Shown here: positions 49,101 through 58,625 of the stretch, one piece after another
Layout: each line of letters starts with the position of its first letter
Position numbering within the stretch: position 1 is the stretch's first letter
Source: Pseudomonas nitroreducens
GTDB lineage: Bacteria; Pseudomonadota; Gammaproteobacteria; Pseudomonadales; Pseudomonadaceae
Assembly: GCF_024170165.1 (NCBI RefSeq)
Contig: NZ_JALJXP010000010.1
Span: 1-64,000 of the forward strand
Length of the DNA stretch: 64,000 nucleotides
Direction of reading: 5' to 3'
Made by a program: the position numbers and the translations under genes
Notes under the pieces: generated by a model
What the model was told of the DNA's origin: nothing
Databases searched by the model: none
Seen by the model: the letters and a program-made list of their open reading frames with translations, nothing else

Positions 49101-50433
49101 GCTGCTGCCGCCCCCCCAGCTGCTGCTGAGCCTGGCCAATGTGCGCGACAAGGCACTGACGGCCGAGTCCCTCGGCGCCCTGGCCTTCAGCATCGCCAAT
49201 GACCTGTTCCCGCTGCTGCGCTTCCACCAGGCGCTGGTGTTCGCCTGCCACGACACGCGCAACGAGCTGCTCGCGGTGTCCGGCCTGGCCAAGCCCACCG
49301 AGGACTCGCCCTATCTGGTCTGGCTGGAGCGCGCCAGCCGCTGGGTCGCCACGCAACTGCCCGACGCCACGCCGACCTGGCTGGCCCGCGAAGCCATCGA
49401 ACCGCCCGCCGACATCGCCGAAGGCTGGAGCGAGTGGTGGCCCGCCGGCCTCTGGTGCGTGCCACTGCACGACCGCGCCGGCAAGCGCCTGGGGCTGGTG
49501 CTGTTCCTGCTCGACGAGCCGCCGGCGCGCAACCTGCAACCGCTGCTTCAAGGTGTCTGGCAGACCTGGGCCCACGCCTGGGCGTCGTTCGGGCCGCGCA
49601 CCCGCCTGCGCTTCTGGCGGCCGAGCAAACGCCAGCTGCTGGTCGGGGTGATCGCCCTGGCGGCGCTGCTGCTCATCCCCGTCCGGCAAACCGCCCTGGC
49701 GCCGGCTGAAGTCGTCTCGCGCAACGCCCAGGTGATCAGCTCGCCCATCGACGGGGTGATCGTGAAAATGCTGGTGCGGCCCAACCAGAACGTCGAGCTC
49801 GGCACGCCCCTCTTCGAGCTGGACGAAACCACCCTGCGCAGCCGCGCCGACGTGCTGGCCAAGGAAGTCGCCGTGGCCGACGCCGAACTCATGGCCGCCA
49901 GCCAGCGCGCCTTCGACAACCCGCAGAGCAAGAGCGAACTCAGCGTGCTCGACGGCCGCGCCCGCCAGCGCCGCGCGGAACTGGCCGCCGTGCAGGCGCA
50001 ACTGGCGCGCACCCGTGTGCTCGCCCCGCGCGCTGGCGTAGCCGTGTACAGCGACCCCAACGACTGGCTGGGCAAACCGGTGGTGACTGGCGAGCGCATC
50101 CTGCAGATCGCCGACCCGAAGGCGCCGGGCATGCGCATCCAGCTGCCGGTGGCCGACGCCATCGCCCTGGAGCCGGGGGCAAAAGTGGCGCTGTTCCTCA
50201 CCGCCTACCCGCTCGACCCGCTGCATGGGGAAATCCTCGATACCAGCTACCAGGCCAAGCCCAGCGACGAAGGCGTGGCCTCCTACCGCCTGCTGGCCAG
50301 CGTCGAGACCCCCCCGCCCCATGCACGCCTGGGCCTGCATGGCACCGCCAAGCTCTACGGCGAACGCGTCGTCCTGGGTTACTACCTGCTGCGCCGGCCA
50401 CTGGCCTCCGTGCGCGCCTGGACCGGCTGGTAA
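49093..50433 (+). CDS. Inner-membrane HlyD-type adaptor with cytoplasmic GAF-like domain
   Basis: A 446-residue protein. Residues 1-165 form a GAF-like cytosolic domain (ALVFACHDTRNELLAVSGLA, GLWCVPLHDRAGKRLGLVLF). A single membrane segment is at about 181-197. A periplasmic HlyD-like arm with biotinyl-lipoyl halves (SSPIDGVIVKMLVRPNQNVE, ARTRVLAPRAGVAVYSDPND), a short coiled coil and a beta barrel follows. The GAF domain is unusual for a membrane-fusion protein and could sense a ligand or bind another component. It overlaps the preceding adaptor gene by 8 bases and lies 5 bases before the M50 gene. The GAF call is from pattern only and is less certain than the HlyD part. Confidence 0.8.
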   Translation: MSELLPPPQLLLSLANVRDKALTAESLGALAFSIANDLFPLLRFHQALVFACHDTRNELLAVSGLAKPTEDSPYLVWLERASRWVATQLPDATPTWLAREAIEPPADIAEGWSEWWPAGLWCVPLHDRAGKRLGLVLFLLDEPPARNLQPLLQGVWQTWAHAWASFGPRTRLRFWRPSKRQLLVGVIALAALLLIPVRQTALAPAEVVSRNAQVISSPIDGVIVKMLVRPNQNVELGTPLFELDETTLRSRADVLAKEVAVADAELMAASQRAFDNPQSKSELSVLDGRARQRRAELAAVQAQLARTRVLAPRAGVAVYSDPNDWLGKPVVTGERILQIADPKAPGMRIQLPVADAIALEPGAKVALFLTAYPLDPLHGEILDTSYQAKPSDEGVASYRLLASVETPPPHARLGLHGTAKLYGERVVLGYYLLRRPLASVRAWTGW

Positions 50434-50438
50434 CGGCG

Positions 50439-52538
50439 ATGGACATTGCCGCCGAAGACCTGCCCACCCCGCCGCTGCGCGACGACCTGCGCCTGGACGA
50501 AGCTGCGCCCGGCCCGGACGGCGAGCCGGTGTGGGTGATCCAGGACAGCGTGCTCAACCGCTTCTACCGCATCGGCTGGCTGGAGTTCGAATGCCTGCTG
50601 CGCTGGGAGCAGACGCCGCGGCAGATCAGCGAGCAGATCGCCGAGCAGACCGCGCTCAAGCCCGACGCCGAGCAGGTGCTGGGCTTGCGCCAGTTCCTCG
50701 AACACCACCAGTTGCTCCGTCCCGGCCCCGAAGCCCTGGCGCGGCTGGCCGCGCGCAGCGAAGGCAAGCAATGGATGACCTGGAACTGGTGGCTGCACCA
50801 CTACCTGTTCTTCCGCATCCCTCTGCTACGCCCGCAGCGCTTCCTGCGCGCCATCGCCGGCAGCCTCGACTGGCTGTTCAACCGCTACGTGGCGATCCTG
50901 GTGCTGCTGCTCAGCCTGGCCGGCATCGTGCTGGTGGCGCACCAGTGGGACACCTTCACCCACGACGTGGTGGAGTCCTTCTCCTTCGAGGGCCTGCTCA
51001 GCTTCGCCGCCGCTCTGGTGGTGGCCAAGACGCTGCACGAGCTGGGGCATGCGCTGGTGGCCACACGGCTGGGCCTGAAGGTCGCGCACATGGGCATCGC
51101 CTTCGTGGTGATGTGGCCGATGCTCTATACCGACACCGGCGAGAGCTGGAAGCTGCGCAGCAACCGCCAGCGCCTGGCCATCGCCAGCGCCGGAATCATC
51201 ACCGAGCTGGGCCTGGCCGGGCTCTCCACCCTGGGCTGGGCGCTGGCCGACCCCGGCCCGCTGCGCAATGCCCTGCTGTACCTGGCGACCACCAGCTGGG
51301 CGCTGTCGCTGGCGCTGAACGCCAGCCCCTTCATGCGCTTCGACGGCTACTTCATCTTCTCCGACCTGCTGGACTTCCCCAACCTGCACGAACGCGCCGG
51401 CGCCCTGGCGCGCACCACGCTGCGGCGCAACCTGCTGGGGCTGGACGAGCCCTGGCCGGAGCACTTCCCCACCGGCAAGCGCCGAGCGCTGGTGGCCTTC
51501 GCCTTCGGCACCTGGGTCTACCGCCTGCTGCTGTTCCTCGGCATCGCCGTGGCGGTCTACTACTTCTTCTTCAAACTGCTGGGGATCTTCCTGTTCGCCG
51601 TGGAAATCAGCTGGTTCATCGTTCAGCCCGTGTGGCGCGAACTCAAGGTCTGGTGGCAGCGCCGTGCGGAAGTGAAGCCGCGGCGCAAGCTGGTGTTCCT
51701 CGCGCTGCTCGGCGCCATCGTCCTGCTGCTCGCCATTCCCTGGCGCACCCAGGTGCATGCCATGGGCCTCGCGCACGCGGCGCAGCAGCTGCACGTCTAC
51801 GCGCCCTTCCCTGCGCTGCTGCGCGACCTGCGCCCGGGCGGTGAAGTCGGCAAGGGTGAAACCCTGGCGGTGATGGAAGAGCCCGACATTGCCGCCAAGG
51901 TGGCTGGCAGCGAGGCGAGTATCCGTGGTTACCAGGGGCGGCTGGCGGGCATGCTGGCCGACCCGTCCGGGCTGACCGAGGAAGCCGTCACCCGCCAGCG
52001 CCTGGGCGTGGAGTACCAGCAGGCCCGCGCCGCGCGCAACGAGATGGCCCGCCTCAACCTGCAGGCGCCGTTCGCCGGGCGCTGGCTGGACGTCAACCCG
52101 GACTGGAAGCCCGGCCAGTGGATCAACACCCGCGAGCCTATCGGCGTTCTGGTGGACCCGCAGCACTGGCTGGTGGACGCCTACGTCAAGCAGGACGAAG
52201 TGCAGCGCCTCACCGACGGCGGCCATGTGCGCTTCTACCCCGAAGGCGTGCCACGTCCTATCGAGGGCCAGGTGGTGCTGATCGGCACCACGCGCATCAG
52301 CCAGCTGGAACAGCCGATGCTCGCCTCGCGCTACGGCGGCCCGCTGAACGTCAACCCGCAGGGCGAGGCGCTGGTGCCCAACCCGGCGCTGTTCCACGTA
52401 CTGGTGAAGCTGGACGCGCCACCACCGGGCCTGCACGAGACCCGTGGGCACCTGCAGATCGAAGGCGCCCGGCGCAGTTGGCTGGGCGAAGGTTTCACCC
52501 GGCTGTTGGCTGTCGCCCTGCGCGAGAGCGGCTTCTAG
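50439..52538 (+). CDS. M50 site-2-protease-like membrane protein fused to an HlyD arm, with PqqD-like N-terminus
   Basis: A 699-residue polytopic protein. Residues about 15-90 resemble a PqqD-type winged helix (PVWVIQDSVLNRFYRIGWLE, then ISEQIAEQ and FLEHHQLL). Membrane helices follow, with the zinc site HELGH at 200-204 and the third ligand Asp302 in RFDGYF, diagnostic of peptidase M50. After further helices, residues about 425-640 form a lipoyl/HlyD-like periplasmic arm (LRPGGEVGKGETLAVMEEPD, LQAPFAGRWLD). In known proteins M50 enzymes cut membrane-embedded or leader segments, and PqqD-like domains bind leader peptides. In this operon it occupies the place an ABC transporter would have. It may process or hand over the giant protein, which is inference. 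Confidence 0.85.
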   Translation: MDIAAEDLPTPPLRDDLRLDEAAPGPDGEPVWVIQDSVLNRFYRIGWLEFECLLRWEQTPRQISEQIAEQTALKPDAEQVLGLRQFLEHHQLLRPGPEALARLAARSEGKQWMTWNWWLHHYLFFRIPLLRPQRFLRAIAGSLDWLFNRYVAILVLLLSLAGIVLVAHQWDTFTHDVVESFSFEGLLSFAAALVVAKTLHELGHALVATRLGLKVAHMGIAFVVMWPMLYTDTGESWKLRSNRQRLAIASAGIITELGLAGLSTLGWALADPGPLRNALLYLATTSWALSLALNASPFMRFDGYFIFSDLLDFPNLHERAGALARTTLRRNLLGLDEPWPEHFPTGKRRALVAFAFGTWVYRLLLFLGIAVAVYYFFFKLLGIFLFAVEISWFIVQPVWRELKVWWQRRAEVKPRRKLVFLALLGAIVLLLAIPWRTQVHAMGLAHAAQQLHVYAPFPALLRDLRPGGEVGKGETLAVMEEPDIAAKVAGSEASIRGYQGRLAGMLADPSGLTEEAVTRQRLGVEYQQARAARNEMARLNLQAPFAGRWLDVNPDWKPGQWINTREPIGVLVDPQHWLVDAYVKQDEVQRLTDGGHVRFYPEGVPRPIEGQVVLIGTTRISQLEQPMLASRYGGPLNVNPQGEALVPNPALFHVLVKLDAPPPGLHETRGHLQIEGARRSWLGEGFTRLLAVALRESGF

Positions 52539-52580
52539 CACTGCAGGTTGATGCTCCGTGCTTGCGCCCCCGCGCAGGGT

Positions 52581-53405
52581 TCACTCCTTCGCCATTCCGA
52601 AACAATGCCGGGCCTGCGGGAACTGGCGCTCGCGCACCTCGCTGGCGAATCGCTCGGCCGCGGCGACTATCAGTTCGTCCACCCGCACGTACTGCTGCGC
52701 GAAGCGCGGAATCTGCTCGCCGGACAGCCCCAGCATGTCCTCGGTCACCAGCACCTGCCCGGCGCAGGCAGGTGAAGCACCGATGCCGATCACCGGAATC
52801 TCCAGCCGCTCACAGACCTGCCGCGCCACGGGCTCCAGCACGCCTTCGAGCACCACGCTGAAGGCCCCGGCGGCAGCGATGGCAGCCGCGTCGCGCAGCA
52901 CCCGCGCCACACCGGCTTCCTCCTTGCCCTGAACCTTGAAGCCGCCGAGGGCATTGACCTTCTGCGGCATCAGGCCGATATGCGCCATCACCGGGATACC
53001 GCGCTCGACGAGGAAGGCGATGGTCCCGGCCATCTCCGCGCCCCCTTCCAGCTTCACCGCCTGGACGCCGCTCTCGGCAAGGACGCGCGCGGCGGCGAGG
53101 AATGCCTGCTGCGGCGAGGCCTGGTAACTGGCGAAGGGCATGTCCACCACCACGCACGCCCGCTGCGAGCCACGGACCACGGCAGCGCCATGGGCAATCA
53201 TCATGTCCAGGCTGACGGCCAGGGTGTGCGGCATGCCGTAGAGCACCATGCCCAGCGAATCCCCCACCAGCAGCACATCGACATGCGGGTCGAGCAACCG
53301 CGCCATGGGTGCCGAGCAGGCAGTCAGCACGACCAGGCTGCCGGGCTCGCGGCGTTGGCGGATGTCCAGGATCGACAGGCGTTGTTGCGGACGATGGCTG
53401 CTCAT
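52581..53405 (-). CDS. panB: 3-methyl-2-oxobutanoate hydroxymethyltransferase (ketopantoate hydroxymethyltransferase)
   Basis: A 274-residue TIM-barrel enzyme of the PanB family, which adds a hydroxymethyl group from methylene-tetrahydrofolate to ketoisovalerate in pantothenate synthesis. Family segments are [25 protein letters not shown] (metal-binding Asp region), [25 protein letters not shown] and the catalytic glutamate in VVLEGV. PanB usually reads VTAYD at the first site, so VLTACS is slightly unusual. No panC is adjacent, suggesting a second panB copy or an accessory role. ATG 53405 has GGAGAG upstream; a GTG at 53417 is the alternative. It is divergent from an AraC regulator. Confidence 0.85.
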   Translation of the reverse strand: MSSHRPQQRLSILDIRQRREPGSLVVLTACSAPMARLLDPHVDVLLVGDSLGMVLYGMPHTLAVSLDMMIAHGAAVVRGSQRACVVVDMPFASYQASPQQAFLAAARVLAESGVQAVKLEGGAEMAGTIAFLVERGIPVMAHIGLMPQKVNALGGFKVQGKEEAGVARVLRDAAAIAAAGAFSVVLEGVLEPVARQVCERLEIPVIGIGASPACAGQVLVTEDMLGLSGEQIPRFAQQYVRVDELIVAAAERFASEVRERQFPQARHCFGMAKE

Positions 53406-53490
53406 GGTGCTCTCCACGGATGGCTGATATTGGCCGGGGAAGACGCTACCATCGGCCTTTCATGACCCACTTCCGACAGTGAGACAAGCT

Positions 53491-54285
53491 ATGCCGTCAG
53501 CGGGACAGGATGCTCTGGCGCTTCCCGGCTTCACCGCGCTGCCGCGCCCGGTGTGGCTGCGCGCCTTCGACATGCCCGCCGGCCACGAGGTGGAACCGCA
53601 TTCCCATCCCTGGGGCCAGCTGATGTACGCCGCCAGCGGCGTGCTGGAGGCAACGACCGAGCAGTACGCCTGCGTGATCCCGCCGCGCCGGGCCATGTGG
53701 CTGCCGGCCGGGGTGCGCCACAGCGCCCGCGCGCGGACGCTGGTGGTGCATCGCAGCTTCTACCTGGCGCCGGAGCTGGCCGTCGGCCTGGGGCCGTGCC
53801 GTGTGCTGGACGTCTCGCCGCTGCTGGACAACCTCATCCAGCGTGCCAGCGAGTTCTCCCGCGACTACCCCGACGAGGGCCCGGAAGCGCGGCTCATGCA
53901 GGTGCTGGTGGATGAACTGCACAGTGCGCCGGACTCCGGCCTGGCCCTGCCGCTGCCGCGTGACGCACGGCTGCGACGCGTCACCGATCACCTGCAGGAG
54001 CACCCCGGCGAGCGCCTGGGCATCGAGGACTGGGCGCAGCGCGTCGGCGCCTCGCGGCGCACCCTGGCGCGATTGTTCCGCGACGAGACCGGGCTGTCGT
54101 TCCGCGAATGGCGCGAGCGGGTGCGCCTGCTGGCGGCGCTGCCGCGGCTGGAGCGCGGCGAGTCGGTGACGCTGATTGCCGGCGAGCTGGGCTACGAGTC
54201 CACCTCGGCGTTCATCGAGCTGTTCCAGCGCCAGCTGCACACCTCGCCCGGCGCTCTGGCGCGGCAGATGCGGGCTGGCGGGTAG
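53491..54285 (+). CDS. AraC-family regulator with cupin sensor domain
   Basis: A 264-residue AraC protein. The N-terminal cupin has EVEPHSHPWGQLMYAASGVL and MWLPAGVRHSARA; the C-terminal DNA-binding part has two helix-turn-helix units (IEDWAQRVGASRRTLARLF and IAGELGYESTSAFIELFQR). Its organisation matches the AraC protein at 25091-25888, so the two are paralogues. It is divergent from panB with an 85-base gap and probably regulates it. The ribosome site is weak for both ATG 53491 and GTG 53479; I prefer the ATG. Confidence 0.85.
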   Translation: MPSAGQDALALPGFTALPRPVWLRAFDMPAGHEVEPHSHPWGQLMYAASGVLEATTEQYACVIPPRRAMWLPAGVRHSARARTLVVHRSFYLAPELAVGLGPCRVLDVSPLLDNLIQRASEFSRDYPDEGPEARLMQVLVDELHSAPDSGLALPLPRDARLRRVTDHLQEHPGERLGIEDWAQRVGASRRTLARLFRDETGLSFREWRERVRLLAALPRLERGESVTLIAGELGYESTSAFIELFQRQLHTSPGALARQMRAGG

Positions 54286-54320
54286 CCGCACCTGACAACA
54301 GACAGAGCGCTGGAACCAGC

Positions 54321-54473
54321 CTGCAGGAGCTGGCCATGCCTGCGACAGAGCGAGCGCCGACCTATCGCGGACGCAGTCCGCGGGCACACTCTTCCCGGCA
54401 TTCGGTCGGAAGGATCGAGGCCGCCACTGGCGCGGACTGTGTCCGCGGTCGCGGGCGTGGCCCGCTCCTACAG
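54321..54473. repeat. REPIN-type inverted pair with extra internal palindromes
   Basis: CTGCAGGAGCTGGCCATGCC at the left is matched by GGGCGTGGCCCGCTCCTACA at the right. Inside are two similar stems, CGCGGACGCAGTCCGCGG and CGCGGACTGTGTCCGCGG. It occupies most of the 300-base gap between the AraC and metE genes. No gene is seen in the gap. Confidence 0.7.
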
Positions 54474-54519
54474 GGAGCGACATCAACATGAGGATTTCTT
54501 GTGATGATCACGAGAACGT

Positions 54520-54532
54520 TGAGTTTGTCTCA
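54520..54532. promoter_or_regulatory. Possible MetR-type operator before metE
   Basis: TGAGTTTGTCTCA is an inverted repeat with the TGAA-N5-TTCA spacing of MetR sites but with one substitution in each arm. It lies 54 bases before the metE start. MetR commonly activates metE, but the regulator gene is not in the window and the match is imperfect. Confidence 0.25.
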
Positions 54533-54585
54533 TGAACGCCATGCCGGGAGAATTTCCCCATCGTTGATTCAATGGAGAGATTCAC

Positions 54586-56883
54586 ATGGCGCTGGCACAC
54601 AACCTCGGCTTTCCCCGCATCGGCCGCGACCGAGAGCTGAAGAAAGCCCAGGAAGCCTTCTGGAAGGGCGAACTGGACGAAGCCGGTCTGCGCGCCGTTG
54701 GCCGCGAACTGCGTGCCGCCCACTGGCAGGTGCAGAAGAACGCCGGCATCGAGCTGCTGCCGGTGGGCGACTTCGCCTGGTACGACCAGGTGCTGACCCA
54801 TTCGCTGACCTTCGGCGTGATCCCCGAGCGTTTCCGCGCTCACGGCGACGTGAAGCCGAGCCTGCAGACCCTGTTCGCCATGGCGCGAGGCGTGAGTGCC
54901 GGCTGCTGCGGTGCCCACGCCCAGGAGATGACCAAGTGGTTCGACACCAACTACCACTACCTCGTCCCCGAATTCAGCGCTGACCAGCAGTTCGAACTGA
55001 GCTGGGAGCAGCTGTTCGAGGAAGTGGAGGAAGCCCACGCCCTCGGCCATCAGGTGAAACCGGTGGTAATCGGCCCGCTGACCTACCTCTGGCTGGGCAA
55101 GGCCAAGGGCGGCGACTTCGACAAGCTCGACCTCGTCGAGCGCCTGCTGCCGCTCTACGGCCAGATCTTCCGCCGCCTCGCCGCGCAAGGTGTGGAGTGG
55201 GTGCAGATCGACGAACCGATCCTCGCCCTGGACCTGCCGCAGGACTGGAAGAACGCCTTCGAGCGCACCTACAACCTGCTGCAGAGCGAGCCGCTGAAGA
55301 AGCTGGTGGCCACCTATTTCGGCGGCCTGGACGACAACCTGGGCCTGGCCACCGGCCTGCCGGTGGACGGCCTGCACCTCGACCTGGTGCGCGCGCCGGA
55401 ACAGTTCCCGAGCATCCTCGACCGCCTGCCGGCCTACAAGATTCTTTCCCTCGGCGTGGTCAACGGCCGCAACGTCTGGCGCTGCGACCTGGAGAAGAGC
55501 CTGGAAGTGCTGCGCTACGCCCATGACCGCGTGGGCGAGCGCCTGTGGGTCGCGCCGTCCTGCTCGCTGCTGCACAGCCCGGTGGACCTGGAGCGCGAAG
55601 ACCAGCTGGATGCCGAGCTGAAGAGCTGGCTGGCCTTCGCCGTGCAGAAGTGCGCCGAAGTCGCCCTGCTCGCCCGCGCCGTCAATGACCCGGAAGCGCC
55701 GGAAGTCATCGCCGCGCTGGAACAGAGCCGCACCGTGCAGACCAGCCGCGCCGCCTCGCCGCGCATCCACAAACCGGAGGTGAAAGCCCGCCTCGCAGCG
55801 GTGAAAGCCGCCGACAGCCAGCGCCAGTCGCCCTTTGCCGAGCGCATCGTCAAGCAGCGCGCCGGCCTGAACCTGCCGGACTTCCCCACCACCACCATCG
55901 GCTCCTTCCCGCAGACCTCGGCCATCCGCCTGGCCCGCCAGGCGTTCAAACAGGGCAAGCTCAACACCGCCGACTACACCGAGGCCATGCACAGCGAGAT
56001 TCGCCACGCCGTGGAAATCCAGGAAAACCTCGGGCTGGACGTGCTGGTCCACGGCGAAGCCGAGCGCAACGACATGGTCGAGTACTTCGCCGAACAGCTC
56101 GACGGCTACCTCTTCACCCGCTTCGGCTGGGTACAGAGCTACGGCTCGCGCTGCGTGAAGCCGGCGGTGATCTTTGGCGACCTGAGCCGTCCGAAGGCGA
56201 TGACCGTGGAATGGATCAAGTACGCGCAAAGCCTCACCAGCAAGGTGATGAAGGGCATGCTGACCGGCCCGGTGACCATGCTGATGTGGTCCTTCCCGCG
56301 CGAGGACGTCTCCCGCGAAACCCAGGCGCGCCAGCTGGCCCTGGCGATCCGCGACGAAGTGGTGGACCTGGAGAGCGCCGGTATCCGCATCGTGCAGATC
56401 GACGAAGCGGCCTTCCGCGAGGGCCTGCCGCTGCGCCGCGCCGACTGGGGCCGCTACCTCGGCTGGGCCACCGAAGCCTTCCGCCTGTGCGCCTCCGGCG
56501 TGCGCGACGAAACGCAGATCCACACCCACATGTGCTACAGCGAGTTCAATGACGTGATCGAATCCATCGCCGCCATGGACGCCGATGTCATCACCATCGA
56601 GACTTCGCGCTCGGACATGGAGCTGCTGGAAGCCTTCGAGCAGTTCGAGTACCCCAACGAGATCGGCCCGGGCGTCTATGACATCCACTCGCCGCGGGTG
56701 CCGGGCAAGGACGAGATGGTCAAGCTGCTGCGCAAGGCGGCGCAGCGCATTCCCGCCGAGCGCCTGTGGGTCAACCCGGATTGCGGCCTGAAGACCCGCG
56801 CCTGGCCGGAAACGGAAGCGGCGCTGGTGAACATGGTCGCGGCCGCCCGCGAGCTGCGCAAGGACCTGGCGCTGCTGGGCTGA
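54586..56883 (+). CDS. metE: Cobalamin-independent methionine synthase
   Basis: A 765-residue protein of full family length that transfers the methyl group of 5-methyltetrahydropteroyl-triglutamate to homocysteine. The N-terminal half begins [17 protein letters not shown]. The C-terminal half holds the zinc site His648, Cys650, Glu672 and Cys733 ([26 protein letters not shown]). GGAG lies before the ATG. No cobalamin riboswitch was recognised upstream. The gene stands alone; cobF follows after a 181-base gap with a palindrome, so cotranscription is uncertain. Confidence 0.96.
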   Translation: MALAHNLGFPRIGRDRELKKAQEAFWKGELDEAGLRAVGRELRAAHWQVQKNAGIELLPVGDFAWYDQVLTHSLTFGVIPERFRAHGDVKPSLQTLFAMARGVSAGCCGAHAQEMTKWFDTNYHYLVPEFSADQQFELSWEQLFEEVEEAHALGHQVKPVVIGPLTYLWLGKAKGGDFDKLDLVERLLPLYGQIFRRLAAQGVEWVQIDEPILALDLPQDWKNAFERTYNLLQSEPLKKLVATYFGGLDDNLGLATGLPVDGLHLDLVRAPEQFPSILDRLPAYKILSLGVVNGRNVWRCDLEKSLEVLRYAHDRVGERLWVAPSCSLLHSPVDLEREDQLDAELKSWLAFAVQKCAEVALLARAVNDPEAPEVIAALEQSRTVQTSRAASPRIHKPEVKARLAAVKAADSQRQSPFAERIVKQRAGLNLPDFPTTTIGSFPQTSAIRLARQAFKQGKLNTADYTEAMHSEIRHAVEIQENLGLDVLVHGEAERNDMVEYFAEQLDGYLFTRFGWVQSYGSRCVKPAVIFGDLSRPKAMTVEWIKYAQSLTSKVMKGMLTGPVTMLMWSFPREDVSRETQARQLALAIRDEVVDLESAGIRIVQIDEAAFREGLPLRRADWGRYLGWATEAFRLCASGVRDETQIHTHMCYSEFNDVIESIAAMDADVITIETSRSDMELLEAFEQFEYPNEIGPGVYDIHSPRVPGKDEMVKLLRKAAQRIPAERLWVNPDCGLKTRAWPETEAALVNMVAAARELRKDLALLG

Positions 56884-56924
56884 CCAACCTGGCGCCCTTC
56901 CCACCGTCTGACCCGCGCAGTCTT

Positions 56925-56961
56925 GTAGGGCGGATAACCCGTGCCGGGTTATGCGCCCTAC
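56925..56961. repeat. Palindromic repeat related to the NRPS-internal element
   Basis: GTAGGGCGGATAACCC and GGGTTATGCGCCCTAC form a near-perfect 37-base palindrome. It shares GTAGGGCG(G/C)ATAAC with the element at 8705-8787. It lies 42 bases after the metE stop and may act as a terminator-like stem. A degenerate relative, GGGCGGATACCCCATGCCGG, occurs just after the cobF stop near 57841. Confidence 0.7.
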
Positions 56962-57064
56962 GTTGCCGCAGGTTCATCTCGTGCCGCGTCGATCCGGCAG
57001 ATGAGCGCAGCGCCCGACCGGCGTAATCTTGGAGCCCTTCCCACCCAGGCACGCAGGACCAGAC

Positions 57065-57829
57065 ATGAAGCAACTGCTCATCATCGGCATCGGCGCGGGC
57101 GACCCCGAGTACCTCACCGTGCAGGCGATCAACGCGATGAACCGCGCGGACGTGTTCTTCCTGCTGGACAAGGGCGCGAGCAAGGACAAGCTGATCCAGC
57201 TGCGCCGGGACATCCTCGAACGCCACGTCACCCGCAACGATTACCGCATCGTTGAAGCCGACAGCCCCGAACGCGTGCGCGAAGGCGATTATGCCGGGCA
57301 GGTGCGCGACCTCAATCGGGCCAAGCAGCAGGTGTTCGAGCGCCTGATCGACGAGGAACTGCAGGATGGCCAGTGCGGCGCCTTCCTCGTCTGGGGCGAC
57401 CCGTCGCTGTACGACAGCACGCTGCGCATCCTCGATGCTGTCCTGCGCGAGGGCCGGGTGAGCTTCGACTACCAGATGATCCCCGGCATCACCAGCGTAC
57501 AGGCGCTGGCCGCGCGCCACCGGGTGCCGCTGAACGCCATTGGCCAGTCGGTGCAGATCACCACTGGCCGCCGCCTGGCCGAGGGCTTTCCGGCCAACGC
57601 CGAGAGCGTCGTGGTGATGCTCGACGCCGAGGATACCTACCGTCAGCTGGACGACCCGGAACTGGAAATCTACTGGGGCGCCTACGTCGGCACGGCGGAC
57701 GAAATCCTCCGTAGCGGGCGGCTCGCCGAGGTCGGCGAAGACATCCAGCGCACTCGCCGGGCAGCCCGCGAGGCCAACGGCTGGATCATGGACACCTACC
57801 TGCTGCGGCGCACACCCAAGGACGAATGA
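57065..57829 (+). CDS. cobF: Precorrin-6A synthase (deacetylating), CobF
   Basis: A 254-residue SAM-dependent tetrapyrrole methyltransferase. GIGAGDPEYLT at the N-terminus, WGDPSLYD and IPGITSVQ are the family motifs. The TVQAINAMNRADVFFLLDKG region and overall length fit CobF, which methylates C-1 and removes the acetyl group of precorrin-5 in the aerobic cobalamin route. No other cobalamin genes are adjacent, so cobF appears as a solitary member of its pathway here. Its presence suggests oxygen-dependent B12 synthesis in the host. Confidence 0.88.
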   Translation: MKQLLIIGIGAGDPEYLTVQAINAMNRADVFFLLDKGASKDKLIQLRRDILERHVTRNDYRIVEADSPERVREGDYAGQVRDLNRAKQQVFERLIDEELQDGQCGAFLVWGDPSLYDSTLRILDAVLREGRVSFDYQMIPGITSVQALAARHRVPLNAIGQSVQITTGRRLAEGFPANAESVVVMLDAEDTYRQLDDPELEIYWGAYVGTADEILRSGRLAEVGEDIQRTRRAAREANGWIMDTYLLRRTPKDE

Positions 57830-57940
57830 GCGCTTGCCTGGGGCGGATACCCCATGCCGGATCAGGTTCCGAGCAGGCCCGGCAAAAGCGGCTAGAGTGA
57901 TTGGCGTTGTGTCGCCAACGCCCGCCGGAGCGCACCGCTC

Positions 57941-58507
57941 ATGCCCAACGCCAGCCTCGCCCGTTTCATCGAACACGCCACCCAGCTCAACCGCCAGGAA
58001 TCCGAACCCTGCCAGTGCGTGGCCTCGCTGGCGCCCTTCATGATGGAACTGCTGGCCCATGCCGGTGACTTCCTCGAAGCGCACCACTACCAGAGCGACC
58101 CGTTCCACTACGCGCGCAACCTGATCTACCAGGCGCCCGATGACAACCTGTCGCTCTACGCCCTGGTCTGGTCGCCGGGCCAGTGGACGCCAGTACACGA
58201 CCACGGCAGCTGGGGCGTAGTGGGCATAGTCGAAGGCGTGCTGGAGGAGCGCAGCTACGTCTGCCTGTCCGCCGATCGCCAGCGTGACGAAGGCATCGAA
58301 CTGGTCAAGGGCGGCATGATCCTGCTGCCGCCGGGCGCGGTCACCAGCTTCGTCCCCAACCCCGACCACATCCACGTCACCGGCGTCCCCGCCGACCGTC
58401 CGCGCGCGGTCAGCCTGCACCTTTACGGGCGGATGATGAACAACTACCACATCTACGACGTCGAGGCCGGCACCCGGCACTTCGTCGAGGTCGAGCACAA
58501 CGGTTGA
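57941..58507 (+). CDS. Thiol (cysteine) dioxygenase family protein
   Basis: A 188-residue cupin. The iron ligands are likely His86, His88 (PVHDHGSWG) and His160 (SLHLYG), the 3-His site of thiol dioxygenases, which oxidise cysteine or 3-mercaptopropionate to sulfinates with O2. The HDHGSWG and VVGIVEG segments fit the bacterial cysteine dioxygenase group. Which thiol is preferred cannot be decided from sequence alone. The gene has its own upstream gap of 111 bases and seems to be a single unit. Confidence 0.83.
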   Translation: MPNASLARFIEHATQLNRQESEPCQCVASLAPFMMELLAHAGDFLEAHHYQSDPFHYARNLIYQAPDDNLSLYALVWSPGQWTPVHDHGSWGVVGIVEGVLEERSYVCLSADRQRDEGIELVKGGMILLPPGAVTSFVPNPDHIHVTGVPADRPRAVSLHLYGRMMNNYHIYDVEAGTRHFVEVEHNG

Positions 58508-58625
58508 ATCACCCGCCGGGCCTGCCTGCCGAACCACCGCAGAGACTTGCCCGACGCGATCTATACTGACACCGGCGCGCGGACAGGAACTCCCGCAGCG
58601 CATGCCCTGTGGCGGAGGATGGTCA

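Noticed and set aside
54286-54585. Cobalamin riboswitch before metE
   Set aside because: The gap holds REP-type palindromes but I could not find the conserved B12-box sequence or the expected multi-stem layout.
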